From: an uncultured Clostridia bacterium
GTDB taxonomy: Bacteria > Bacillota_I > Bacilli_A > RF39 > UBA660
Assembly: GCA_947569225.1 (NCBI GenBank)
Contig: CANORX010000075.1
Coordinates: 1-5,508 of the forward strand
DNA: 5,508 nucleotides
Reading direction: 5' to 3'
Shown piece by piece: positions 1 to 5,508 of the stretch. The notes below the pieces were generated by a model. That model had not been told where the DNA came from and did not search any database. It saw only the letters and a program-made list of their open reading frames with translations. The position numbers and the translations under genes were made by a program. Each line of letters opens with the position of its first letter. Position 1 is the stretch's first letter.

Positions 1-582
1 AATTATAATGGTAGAAAATCATTAGAAGGTATAACCTATGTTATTTATGCTGATGAAGATATAAAAACAAGTGATGGTAATTATATTTATTACGAAAAAG
101 ATGAATTTGTAGGTACATTAATTACTGATAAAAATGGATATGCTATAAGTGAGAGTTTACCACTTGGCAAATATAGAGTACAAGAAGTTAGAACTAATGA
201 AGACTATTTATTAGATGAAACAATTTATAAAGTTGAATTAACTGAAATTGATAATAAGACAGAAATAGTTTATAGTTCTAATAATATGCTTAATCTTCTT
301 AAAAAGGGTGATGTGGAGTTTACAAAAACAGATTTTGTAGATGATGAACCTATCACTGGTGTTTTAATGGAGTTATATACTGAAAGTAATGAACTTATCT
401 TTAGTGGTAAAACTGATGCAAATGGTAAGATTCTAATAAAAGATTTGAAAGTTGGAAGATACTATTTTGTAGAAAAAGAAACAACAACAGGTTATCTTTT
501 AAATGAAGATAAACTATGGTTTGAAATCACAGAAGATGGCGAAGTTGTTAAATCTTCTATGACAAATAAAAGAGTAGAAGGA
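1..582 (+). repeat. First A-B module pair of the surface protein (A truncated by window edge)
   Basis: Module 1 (type A, positions 1-306) and module 2 (type B, 307-582) form the first visible copy of a two-module unit. Type A is recognised by LEGI, then IYADED, then a long loop and LPLGKY. Type B begins GDVEFTKTD and contains ELIFSGKTDANGK. The second copy lies at 583-1227. Confidence 0.75.
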
Positions 583-1596
583 ATCATAAATATTCATAAA
601 GATGGTGAAAGATTTGCTATCAGCGATGTTTGTGAAGATTCAAAATGCTTTATTTATGAAACTAATGAGAATTTAGAAGGCATTAAGTTTGAATTATATG
701 CTCGTGAAGATATTATTTTGAATAATATTATAAGATTTAAAGCAGGTGATTTAGTTGCAACAGGAACTACTGATGAAAATGGTAATCTAGTATTTAGTAA
801 TCTTTATTTAGGTAAGTATTTCATTAAAGAAGTTGAAACAAAAGATGGATATGTTCTTGATGAAAAAGAATATGATTTTGAACTTGAATATGTTGATTCT
901 AAAACACCAATCATCGAAACTTCTTATTCATTAAAAAATTACTTAATTAAAAGTGATTTAGAATTTACAAAAGTAGATTTATCTGATGGTACACCTTTAC
1001 CAAATACATTAGTAGAAATCTATAATGAAAACGATGAATTAATTTTTAGTGGTAGAACTGATGAAAATGGTAAGATTGTATTAAAAAATATGCCTTATGG
1101 TAAATATTATATTTTAGAGAAAGAAGCTCCAGAAGGTTATGTATTAAACGAAGAACCTATGCCTTTTGAGGTAAAAGAAAATGGTGAAGTTATAAAAGCT
1201 ACTATGGAAGATGAAAAAATTAAATCAACAATTTTAATCCATAAAGTAGATCAAGATGGTAAACCATTAGTAGGTGTAACTATTGGTATTTATGATTTAG
1301 AAGATAATTTAATTTATGAAGGTGTTACTAATGAAGAAGGTAATATCGAAGTTGAAATTGAGTATGGAAAATATTATTTCCAAGAAATAGCTACTATTGA
1401 TGGCTATGTTTTAAGTGATGAGAAAGTATATTTTGATGTTACTGAAAATGGTGCAATTATCGAAAATTCACTAATTAACATAGAAGTACCAAATACATCA
1501 GCAAATACTTATATCAATCTAGTAGGTGGTATTCTTGCTATTGTAGGTATCGGATTTATACTTATTTCAAATAAAAATAATAAGAAAAAACATTAA
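1..1596 (+). CDS. Sortase-anchored surface protein with SpaA/Cna-B-like repeats (5' partial)
   Basis: The frame is open from the first base, so the ATG at 286 is internal and the true start lies upstream; 531 residues are visible. Five beta-rich Cna-B/SpaA-like modules follow each other at about residues 1-102, 103-194, 195-317, 318-409 and 410-495. Each carries the family landmark of a Glu seven residues before a conserved Tyr (E62, E158, E277, E373, E462; for example EKEAPEGY). Modules 2-5 also have a Lys in the first strand (K109, K200, K324, K415) and most have a late Asn (N189, N313, N493), the triad that forms Lys-Asn isopeptide bonds in this family. The end is a wall-sorting signal: VPNTS at 496-500, a hydrophobic stretch, then NKNNKKKH. 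The protein is probably exported, covalently anchored to peptidoglycan, and used as an adhesin or stalk in cell contact. Its place before transfer genes suggests a mating-pair role, which is inference. A pilin-like backbone is the alternative. Confidence 0.88.
   Translation, partial: NYNGRKSLEGITYVIYADEDIKTSDGNYIYYEKDEFVGTLITDKNGYAISESLPLGKYRVQEVRTNEDYLLDETIYKVELTEIDNKTEIVYSSNNMLNLLKKGDVEFTKTDFVDDEPITGVLMELYTESNELIFSGKTDANGKILIKDLKVGRYYFVEKETTTGYLLNEDKLWFEITEDGEVVKSSMTNKRVEGIINIHKDGERFAISDVCEDSKCFIYETNENLEGIKFELYAREDIILNNIIRFKAGDLVATGTTDENGNLVFSNLYLGKYFIKEVETKDGYVLDEKEYDFELEYVDSKTPIIETSYSLKNYLIKSDLEFTKVDLSDGTPLPNTLVEIYNENDELIFSGRTDENGKIVLKNMPYGKYYILEKEAPEGYVLNEEPMPFEVKENGEVIKATMEDEKIKSTILIHKVDQDGKPLVGVTIGIYDLEDNLIYEGVTNEEGNIEVEIEYGKYYFQEIATIDGYVLSDEKVYFDVTENGAIIENSLINIEVPNTSANTYINLVGGILAIVGIGFILISNKNNKKKH
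583..1227 (+). repeat. Second A-B module pair of the surface protein
   Basis: Module 3 (type A, 583-951) has LEGI, LYARED and LYLGKY. Module 4 (type B, 952-1227) begins SDLEFTKVD and contains ELIFSGRTDENGK. The spacing between matching points is 215-217 codons, about 645 bases, and the similarity is visible at the DNA level around 397-431 against 1042-1076. A fifth, shorter module of a third type follows at 1228-1485. Confidence 0.75.
1486..1593 (+). other. Cell-wall sorting signal, VPNTS variant
   Basis: The last 36 residues of the surface protein begin VPNTS, run through a hydrophobic membrane-spanning stretch (NLVGGILAIVGIGFILIS) and end in a positively charged tail NKNNKKKH. This is the three-part layout of a sortase substrate. 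The pentapeptide differs from LPXTG at the first residue (V) and the fifth (S), so a sortase with altered specificity is likely. No sortase gene lies in the window. Confidence 0.8.
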
Positions 1597-1638
1597 TTAA
1601 AAGAATAAAAGGGGTTTTAATATAGATTTTAAAACTAG

Positions 1639-1649
1639 AAGGAGGAAAT
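1639..1649 (+). promoter_or_regulatory. Strong ribosome binding site of ssb
   Basis: AAGGAGGA stands at 1639-1646 with AGGAGG ending four bases before the ATG at 1650. It is the closest match to the consensus in the window and fixes the SSB start. The rest of the 53-base gap after the surface protein is AT-rich, and I could not support a promoter or terminator in it. Confidence 0.7.
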
Positions 1650-1928
1650 ATGAACAAATTTTGTGTTATGGGATATTTAACAAAAGATCCTGTGGTTAAG
1701 GAATTAGAAAGTGGCAATAAAGTAGCCAATATCACTATTGCAGTTGAACGTGATTATAAAGACAAAGACGGAAATAAAATTGTAGATTTTCTTAACTTTG
1801 CACTATGGAATAAGGATGCAGAAAGACTTGAAAAATTATCTAAAAAAGGTGCATTAATACAACTTGAAGGATATAACACAACTAAGGAAATAGAAACAAA
1901 GACGGTAAAATTCAAGTACCACAATTAG
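1650..1928 (+). CDS. ssb: Single-stranded DNA-binding protein, C-terminal part frameshifted
   Basis: SSB coats single-stranded DNA in the cytoplasm; copies on conjugative elements are thought to protect the transferred strand. The first 82 residues follow the SSB OB fold: MNKFCVMGYLTKDP at the start, VANITIAVERDYKDKDG, then VDFLNFALWNKDAERL with the conserved Trp (W53), and KKGALIQLEGYNTTKE. After E82 the frame runs into an unrelated tail (TKTVKFKYHN) and stops at 1926-1928. The expected SSB ending, with NKDGK and IQVPQLVVNYY, continues one frame away to a TAA at 2006-2008. Restored, the protein would be 119 residues, a usual size for short element-borne SSBs. The start is supported by AGGAGG at 1640-1645. 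The frameshift may be a one-base deletion in the A run at 1894-1896, a sequencing error, or ribosomal slippage. Truncated as read, the OB fold lacks its last strand and may not work. Confidence 0.85.
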   Translation: MNKFCVMGYLTKDPVVKELESGNKVANITIAVERDYKDKDGNKIVDFLNFALWNKDAERLEKLSKKGALIQLEGYNTTKEIETKTVKFKYHN

Positions 1929-2008
1929 TTGTGAATTATTATAAGCATCATGAGAATGTAAAAACAAATCATAATGAAGTAGAACAAGAAGAAGTTAAGG
2001 AAAAATAA
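1886..2008 (+). other. Out-of-frame C-terminal segment of the SSB
   Basis: In the frame one base back from the SSB start frame, the sequence is open from just after a TAA at 1883-1885 to a TAA at 2006-2008. From 1895 it reads NKDGKIQVPQLVVNYY followed by a polar acidic tail, NEVEQEEVKEK. This matches how SSB proteins end their OB fold and enter a disordered tail, though the classical DDDIPF-like tip is absent. Its stop overlaps the next ATG by one base (TAATG), the layout of a real gene end. There is no start codon of its own, so it is part of the SSB and not a separate gene. Confidence 0.75.
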
Positions 2009-2592
2009 TGATTGATAGAGATAAAATATATACTTTAGATGAACTTATCAATAAAATGTATAACCTAGATTTTAAATACTATGGTAATAATGATAATGGT
2101 AAGTTAGAAGTTTATGTTAAAACGGATGTTGATATAATGTCCGTTTTTTCTTCTCTTAATGATGGTATGACTAAAAAAGAATATTTAAAACTTAATGAGG
2201 AAGAAGCTCGTGAATTAAAGTTTATATTTGATAGAGAGGTTAAAGAGATGGATTTAGATATTGTTGCTATTGTATTAAGGACCAGTGATGTAAATATACC
2301 ATCAACAAGATATTCATTGGAAACTCTTGATAAACTTACTAAAGAGCAAGATCAAGAGGATAGAAAAACTAAAGGAAAAAATAAAGATGGCATTTGTTAT
2401 TTAATTGTAGATAATAATACTGCCTGTACTTTATATGATGGTGTTTATACATTTGATAAGAATAATAATGGTCTTATAGAAGATTTAAAAGAAAAATTTG
2501 AATCAGAAGAAAATGAAATGTTAAAAGGTAATTTACAATTAATTTTAAATTATATAGAAGAAATGAAAGATAAAAATTCAGTAACTCTATAA
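2008..2592 (+). CDS. Hypothetical acidic soluble protein, 194 residues
   Basis: I do not recognise a family. The protein has no signal peptide and no membrane segment, is rich in Asp, Glu and Lys, and is probably cytoplasmic. Residues 1-90 look like a mixed alpha/beta domain (YTLDELINKMYNLDF; LEVYVKTDVDIMSVF; MDLDIVAIVLR). Residues 106-128 are a charged, probably flexible linker (KEQDQEDRKTKGKNKDG). A second small part follows, with ICYLIVDNNTACTLYDGVYTFD and a helical end (EEMKDKN). The start is set by AAGGA at 1997-2001 with a six-base gap, and the ATG overlaps the frameshifted SSB stop by one base, which suggests coupled translation with ssb. Its place between ssb and the channel genes suggests a DNA-transfer accessory role, which is inference only. 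Confidence 0.75.
   Translation: MIDRDKIYTLDELINKMYNLDFKYYGNNDNGKLEVYVKTDVDIMSVFSSLNDGMTKKEYLKLNEEEARELKFIFDREVKEMDLDIVAIVLRTSDVNIPSTRYSLETLDKLTKEQDQEDRKTKGKNKDGICYLIVDNNTACTLYDGVYTFDKNNNGLIEDLKEKFESEENEMLKGNLQLILNYIEEMKDKNSVTL
2119..2149 (+). terminator. Terminator-like hairpin inside the 194-residue gene
   Basis: AAAACGGATGTT (2119-2130) can pair with AATGTCCGTTTT (2136-2147). The 12-pair stem has two G-T wobbles, a five-base loop (2131-2135) and a run of six T ending at 2149. This has the form of an intrinsic terminator but lies within codons for VKTDVDIMSVF. Only three G-C pairs support the stem, so it may be weak or a chance result of AT-rich coding DNA. Confidence 0.3.
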
Positions 2593-2611
2593 GGGTTTAA
2601 AAAGGGGGAAT

Positions 2612-2974
2612 ATGCTAAAATATAAAATAAATAAAATATGTGATAAAATAAACTTTAGTTTCATATTACTTATGACATTTTTTACTAGCATGTTTGGAAT
2701 AGTAGGAAATGTTTATGCAGTTGAGAAAATTGAAGGTGGAGATATAACTATTGAAAGTTTAGGAACTATTATTAAAAATTTGGCAACTAAGATTCAGGTT
2801 TTTGGAATAATTGTAGCCTTTATAGCTTTAGTTGTATTTACAATTCAGTTTATTATCGGTGATGATGAAACAAAACAAAGAAAGAAAAAAACGATTCTTT
2901 ATACTTTAATGGGTGTTGTAGTACTAATATTAGTACCAAGTCTTATCAATTTTGTAATTGATACTCTAGGATAG
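2612..2974 (+). CDS. VirB2/TrbC-like conjugative pilin precursor
   Basis: This 120-residue protein has the layout of VirB2/TrbC-type subunits of type IV secretion systems. A long N-terminal signal (residues 1-36, basic start, hydrophobic 16-32) ends in VYA before VEK, a good signal peptidase site. The mature part of about 84 residues has two membrane segments, about 62-82 (IQVFGIIVAFIALVVFTIQF) and 94-116 (ILYTLMGVVVLILVPSLINF), joined by a short charged loop GDDETKQRKKK. In this family the loop faces the cytoplasm and the subunits sit in the membrane or assemble at the channel. The start has AAAGGGGG just upstream (2601-2608). The next gene begins nine bases after the stop. Gene order favours this call over an unrelated small membrane protein; in Tn1549-type elements the same slot is held by Maff2-family proteins. 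Confidence 0.75.
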   Translation: MLKYKINKICDKINFSFILLMTFFTSMFGIVGNVYAVEKIEGGDITIESLGTIIKNLATKIQVFGIIVAFIALVVFTIQFIIGDDETKQRKKKTILYTLMGVVVLILVPSLINFVIDTLG

Positions 2975-2983
2975 GAGCATACT

Positions 2984-4645
2984 ATGCTGATAGCGAGTAT
3001 AGCTTCGGATATTAAATATGGTGTATTAGATATTCTTCGTGGTATCGGAATGGGAATTGTTAATTTAATTTTTAATACTATTGATGTACTTTATAATGTA
3101 GCACATAAGATAAATAGTTTAAATTTTATTAAGATACTGGAGAATGTAGATAATTCACCATTTACAAAGATATTTAATGCTTTTTTTATATTGGCATTTG
3201 TTGTATTACTTTTATTTGCAGTATGGAAAATAACCTTTAGAATACTCGATGCAGATAGTAATGAACAACCAATATTTGAGTTAGTAAAAGAAATTATTAA
3301 ATGTGGATTTTTAATTTTCTGTGTTTATATGATTTTTAATACAACCATAAATATAGGAGCGAATCTATCTAATGCGATTTATAATCAGTTTAATGCAAAT
3401 CAAGTAACAATTGGCGATAATATGAAAACATCATATTTGAATATAAATGAGGCTTGTTACAAAATATCAGGTGGAGATAAGATTGATAAAAAGAATGTAG
3501 ATGAATTAAAAGAGAAACTTGATGGCTATTCTGATGTATCTTCGGCAAAAACTATGTCAGATTTTGAAGATTTAATAAGATCGAATAAGATAACTGCAAG
3601 TAATGTTTCAGATTCTGGAGCATTTACGTTTAGGTGTAATATATATAAACCAGGTATTTGGAATGATACAGAAGATTATGCTTTTTCATATAACTTCTTA
3701 TTTGGCATTGTAATAGGTGCTATATTCTTATTTGCAGTAGGATTTGCGGTTTTAATGTTAGGTAGAAGACAATTAGAACTTGCATTTTTGATGGTTATTT
3801 CGCCACTCGTAATAGCGACAAGTGTAGGTAGAAAAGAACAAAGAAGTGCTTTATATCAACAACTTGCCTCTTTAGTGCTTCAAGCTGGAGCAATGATGTT
3901 GCTAATAGGTTTAACTTCAATTATGTTTAATGCTATTCAAAATAGTGCTGATATAAATGGTTTACCATTTTTTACAAAAGTTGTTACTCAAACTGTTCTT
4001 TATTTAGGATGTGCAATGATGTTGATGACAGGATGTACTTCTCTAAATAGATTCATAGGCGAAAATGTTTCGGCTAATAGTGGCCGTGATATGATGATGG
4101 CTATTAGAGGCTTAGGCGGTGGTTTATCTGCTGCTATGGGAACTGGAATAGGAGCAATTGGTGCTACTGGTGGTATTGCTAAAGGAACATATCGAACTGG
4201 TAAAGGAATAGGGCAACTTGCCAAAGGTGGTTTACAGACTGCTAAAGGAATGCATGCTGGTATTGCTAGTGTTTATCCTAAAATGAATGAAGGCATCTCT
4301 AAAAAAATGAATAATAAGGTTGGTAAAGGTTTCGGACAGATGATGAAAGGTGCTGATTTACAACAAAGTAGTAATCCTTTTGCACGAGCTTATGGAAGAA
4401 TGCTTGAATCACATGGTGAAGGTAGCGTTAAAGATGCTGCTGGTAAATGGGATTTTTCTAATGATAAGTATAATGCAGATTATGTAAAAGGTGGAGTATC
4501 ACTAGCTAAAGAAGGCATTAATAATATTAGAAGTGGCTTTGGTGGAGCATTTAATAGCATTAAAAATATCGGTAATCCTAGAAGTAGAAGATACACATCA
4601 AGACCAAAGATTAGAGATTATGGTAATGAATCAGATAGAATATAA
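2984..4645 (+). CDS. VirB6/TrbL-like conjugative channel membrane protein
   Basis: At 553 residues this polytopic protein fits the VirB6/TrbL role, an inner part of the mating channel. Membrane segments lie at about residues 64-84, 106-126, 237-259, 264-283, 293-315 and 333-352, with a possible further one near 18-40. A roughly 110-residue polar loop (127-236), with Cys at 158 and 218, separates the third and fourth segments and is probably outside the membrane. The core 260-285 (RRQLELAFLMVISPLVIATS) resembles the conserved region of Gram-positive TrbL/VirB6 proteins. From about 357 the tail is non-membrane, rich in Gly, Ala and Lys (GLGGGLSAAMGTGIGAIGATGG) and ends very basic (RSRRYTSRPKIRDY). 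The start follows AGGAG (2973-2977) with a six-base gap, and that site overlaps the pilin stop, suggesting coupling. Family membership is judged from topology, motif and gene order. Confidence 0.78.
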   Translation: MLIASIASDIKYGVLDILRGIGMGIVNLIFNTIDVLYNVAHKINSLNFIKILENVDNSPFTKIFNAFFILAFVVLLLFAVWKITFRILDADSNEQPIFELVKEIIKCGFLIFCVYMIFNTTINIGANLSNAIYNQFNANQVTIGDNMKTSYLNINEACYKISGGDKIDKKNVDELKEKLDGYSDVSSAKTMSDFEDLIRSNKITASNVSDSGAFTFRCNIYKPGIWNDTEDYAFSYNFLFGIVIGAIFLFAVGFAVLMLGRRQLELAFLMVISPLVIATSVGRKEQRSALYQQLASLVLQAGAMMLLIGLTSIMFNAIQNSADINGLPFFTKVVTQTVLYLGCAMMLMTGCTSLNRFIGENVSANSGRDMMMAIRGLGGGLSAAMGTGIGAIGATGGIAKGTYRTGKGIGQLAKGGLQTAKGMHAGIASVYPKMNEGISKKMNNKVGKGFGQMMKGADLQQSSNPFARAYGRMLESHGEGSVKDAAGKWDFSNDKYNADYVKGGVSLAKEGINNIRSGFGGAFNSIKNIGNPRSRRYTSRPKIRDYGNESDRI

Positions 4646-4654
4646 AGAGGTTTT

Positions 4655-4936
4655 ATGTATATAACATTAAAAAGTATAAAGAGAAATCTAGGTTTATTTA
4701 ATCTGGAATTTGAAGATCTCATTATTGGTGGGATTTTCGCTATAACATTTGTAATATTATTTTTATTAAAATTTTACACATTGGGAATTGTTATAATTGC
4801 ACTAGGAGCTTTATCTTTAGTTCCTATGGATTTTAGCAAATGTAATAGAATGTATAAATTATTTATATTATTTGTAAAATATTTATTTAAAAATAAAAAA
4901 ATTACTATTATTATAAATAAAAGGGGGCTAGATTAA
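4655..4936 (+). CDS. PrgI/VirB3-like conjugal transfer membrane protein
   Basis: This 93-residue protein has a short N-terminal arm (residues 1-22, including LKSIKRNLGLFNLEFEDL), two closely spaced membrane segments at about 23-40 and 43-58, and a basic, partly hydrophobic C-terminal part (KLFILFVKYLFKNKK). This is the plan of PrgI/VirB3-type components, which sit in the membrane beside the VirB4 ATPase and help build the secretion channel. It lies nine bases after the VirB6-like gene, with AGAGG at 4646-4650, and its stop overlaps the probable start of the VirB4-like gene by one base. The size and the place directly before VirB4 are as expected; the sequence alone gives only modest support. 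Confidence 0.72.
   Translation: MYITLKSIKRNLGLFNLEFEDLIIGGIFAITFVILFLLKFYTLGIVIIALGALSLVPMDFSKCNRMYKLFILFVKYLFKNKKITIIINKRGLD
4919..4931 (+). promoter_or_regulatory. Ribosome binding site before an ATT start
   Basis: AAAAGGGGG ends at 4927 and is followed by four bases (CTAG) and then ATT at 4932. The spacing matches those of ssb (AGGAGG plus four) and the pilin gene (GGGGG plus three). The in-frame TAG at 4929-4931 rules out any start further upstream in that frame, so this site decides the start of the VirB4-like gene. Confidence 0.6.
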
Positions 4937-5508
4937 AAAAAGCAAAAATGAAAAACGAAAACTAAAACAAGAAAAAATAGTTAAAAAACTAAAAGAAAAA
5001 TCTAGTAATGAGTATCTTGATAAAAAGACTATTAAAAAGAAATTACAAAACTCACAAGAATTTGTTAATGTTAGTGAAATTAATGATAATGGTTTACTTA
5101 AATTAAAAACTGGCGATTTTGCTTATATTTATAAGGTAAGTCCTATTGATTTATCGCTTACTAATGATAATGAACAAAATATTTTTTATCATACATTATC
5201 GAAATTATATAGACTACCATTTACGATTAAGGCTTATAAATTTGATGAGAAGATAAATCTTAACATTAATAAAGAAAATTATGAGCGATTAATCGAAGAG
5301 AATAGTAGCGATAAGGTTAAACAAGATATATTAATCAATAATTATAATTTTATAAGTTCTATTGAAGAACAAAACTTAACTTCGGCATCATCGTATTATT
5401 TTGCAATTATTTGTAAAAATAAAGAAGCCTTAGATAAGGCTAAAGAAGATTTTGAAAGAATATGTGATGAAATAATCCCAAAATTAGATATAGAATTAGT
5501 TGATAACA
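4932..5508 (+). CDS. VirB4-like conjugation ATPase, N-terminal part (3' partial, probable ATT start)
   Basis: The frame is open from 4932 to the window end, giving 192 residues. It begins with a very basic arm (KKSKNEKRKLKQEK) and continues into a globular part with LLKLKTGDFAYIYKVSPIDL, SLTNDNEQNIFYHTLSKLYRLPFTIKAY and, near the end, SSYYFAIICKNKEALDKAKEDFERI. This order fits the N-terminal domain of Gram-positive VirB4/TraE ATPases, where a P-I-D/N-F/L-S-L segment is followed by a helix starting at EQ. The Walker A and B motifs would lie beyond the window. No ATG, GTG or TTG occurs in this frame anywhere in the visible part. ATT at 4932, with a ribosome site four bases upstream and a one-base overlap with the preceding TAA, is the best start. 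VirB4 would power substrate transfer and pilin handling. The family call rests mainly on gene order and weak motif likeness. Confidence 0.7.
   Translation, partial: MKKSKNEKRKLKQEKIVKKLKEKSSNEYLDKKTIKKKLQNSQEFVNVSEINDNGLLKLKTGDFAYIYKVSPIDLSLTNDNEQNIFYHTLSKLYRLPFTIKAYKFDEKINLNINKENYERLIEENSSDKVKQDILINNYNFISSIEEQNLTSASSYYFAIICKNKEALDKAKEDFERICDEIIPKLDIELVDN

Noticed and set aside
286..288. ATG as the start of the surface protein
   Set aside because: The same frame is open to the first base and encodes a matching type A module upstream, and no ribosome site precedes this ATG.
1614..1635. GTTTTAA...TTAAAAC inverted repeat as a terminator after the surface protein
   Set aside because: The stem has seven mostly A-T pairs, lacks a following T run, and sits right before the ssb ribosome site.
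4000..4224. Minus-strand open frame of 74 codons
   Set aside because: It lies fully inside the VirB6-like gene opposite its Gly/Ala-rich tail. Its Pro/Ile/Ala-rich translation is the mirror of those codons, and no ribosome site supports it.
4860..4920. AT-rich palindromic stretches near the end of the PrgI-like gene
   Set aside because: They are low-complexity A/T coding sequence (Lys, Asn, Ile, Phe codons) with no G-C pairs to support a structure.
4948..4963. ATG at 4948 as start of the VirB4-like gene
   Set aside because: It is in another frame and meets TAA after five codons.

Overview
The window is a strongly A+T-rich piece of a Gram-positive (Firmicutes-type) genome. Every gene reads left to right. 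The genes suggest a gut-type low-GC Firmicute or Erysipelotrichia/RF39-like lineage, but the exact taxon cannot be fixed from this sequence. Genes end in TAA or TAG, Trp is written TGG, and I saw no in-frame TGA, so the standard bacterial code fits.

Positions 1-1596 hold the 3' part of a large cell-wall-anchored surface protein. It is built of SpaA/Cna-B-like isopeptide modules in an alternating A-B-A-B-C order and ends in a sortase-type signal (VPNTS, hydrophobic segment, KKKH tail). Its true start lies before the window. The 53-base gap after it leads to a short single-stranded DNA-binding protein (SSB) gene from 1650. That gene looks frameshifted: its natural C-terminal part continues in another frame to a stop at 2006-2008, which overlaps the start of the next gene. 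An unrecognised acidic 194-residue soluble protein follows (2008-2592).

From 2612 on, a tightly packed set encodes part of a type IV secretion (mating) channel: a VirB2/TrbC-like pilin precursor (2612-2974), a VirB6/TrbL-like polytopic channel protein (2984-4645), a PrgI/VirB3-like small membrane protein (4655-4936), and the N-terminal third or less of a probable VirB4-like ATPase (4932 to the window end). The order pilin, VirB6, PrgI, VirB4 is the usual one in Firmicutes integrative and conjugative elements of the Tn1549 type, so the window most likely lies inside an ICE or conjugative plasmid. The surface protein would help cell-cell contact, SSB would protect transferred single-stranded DNA, and the membrane proteins would form the channel.

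The points most worth a second look are the SSB frameshift with a possible slippage site, the lack of any ATG/GTG/TTG start for the VirB4-like gene (an ATT with a well-placed ribosome site is the best candidate), the alternating repeat architecture and non-LPXTG anchor of the surface protein, and a terminator-like hairpin buried inside the 194-residue gene. No RNA genes, CRISPR arrays, insertion sequences or attachment sites were seen. No gap between genes exceeds 53 bases.
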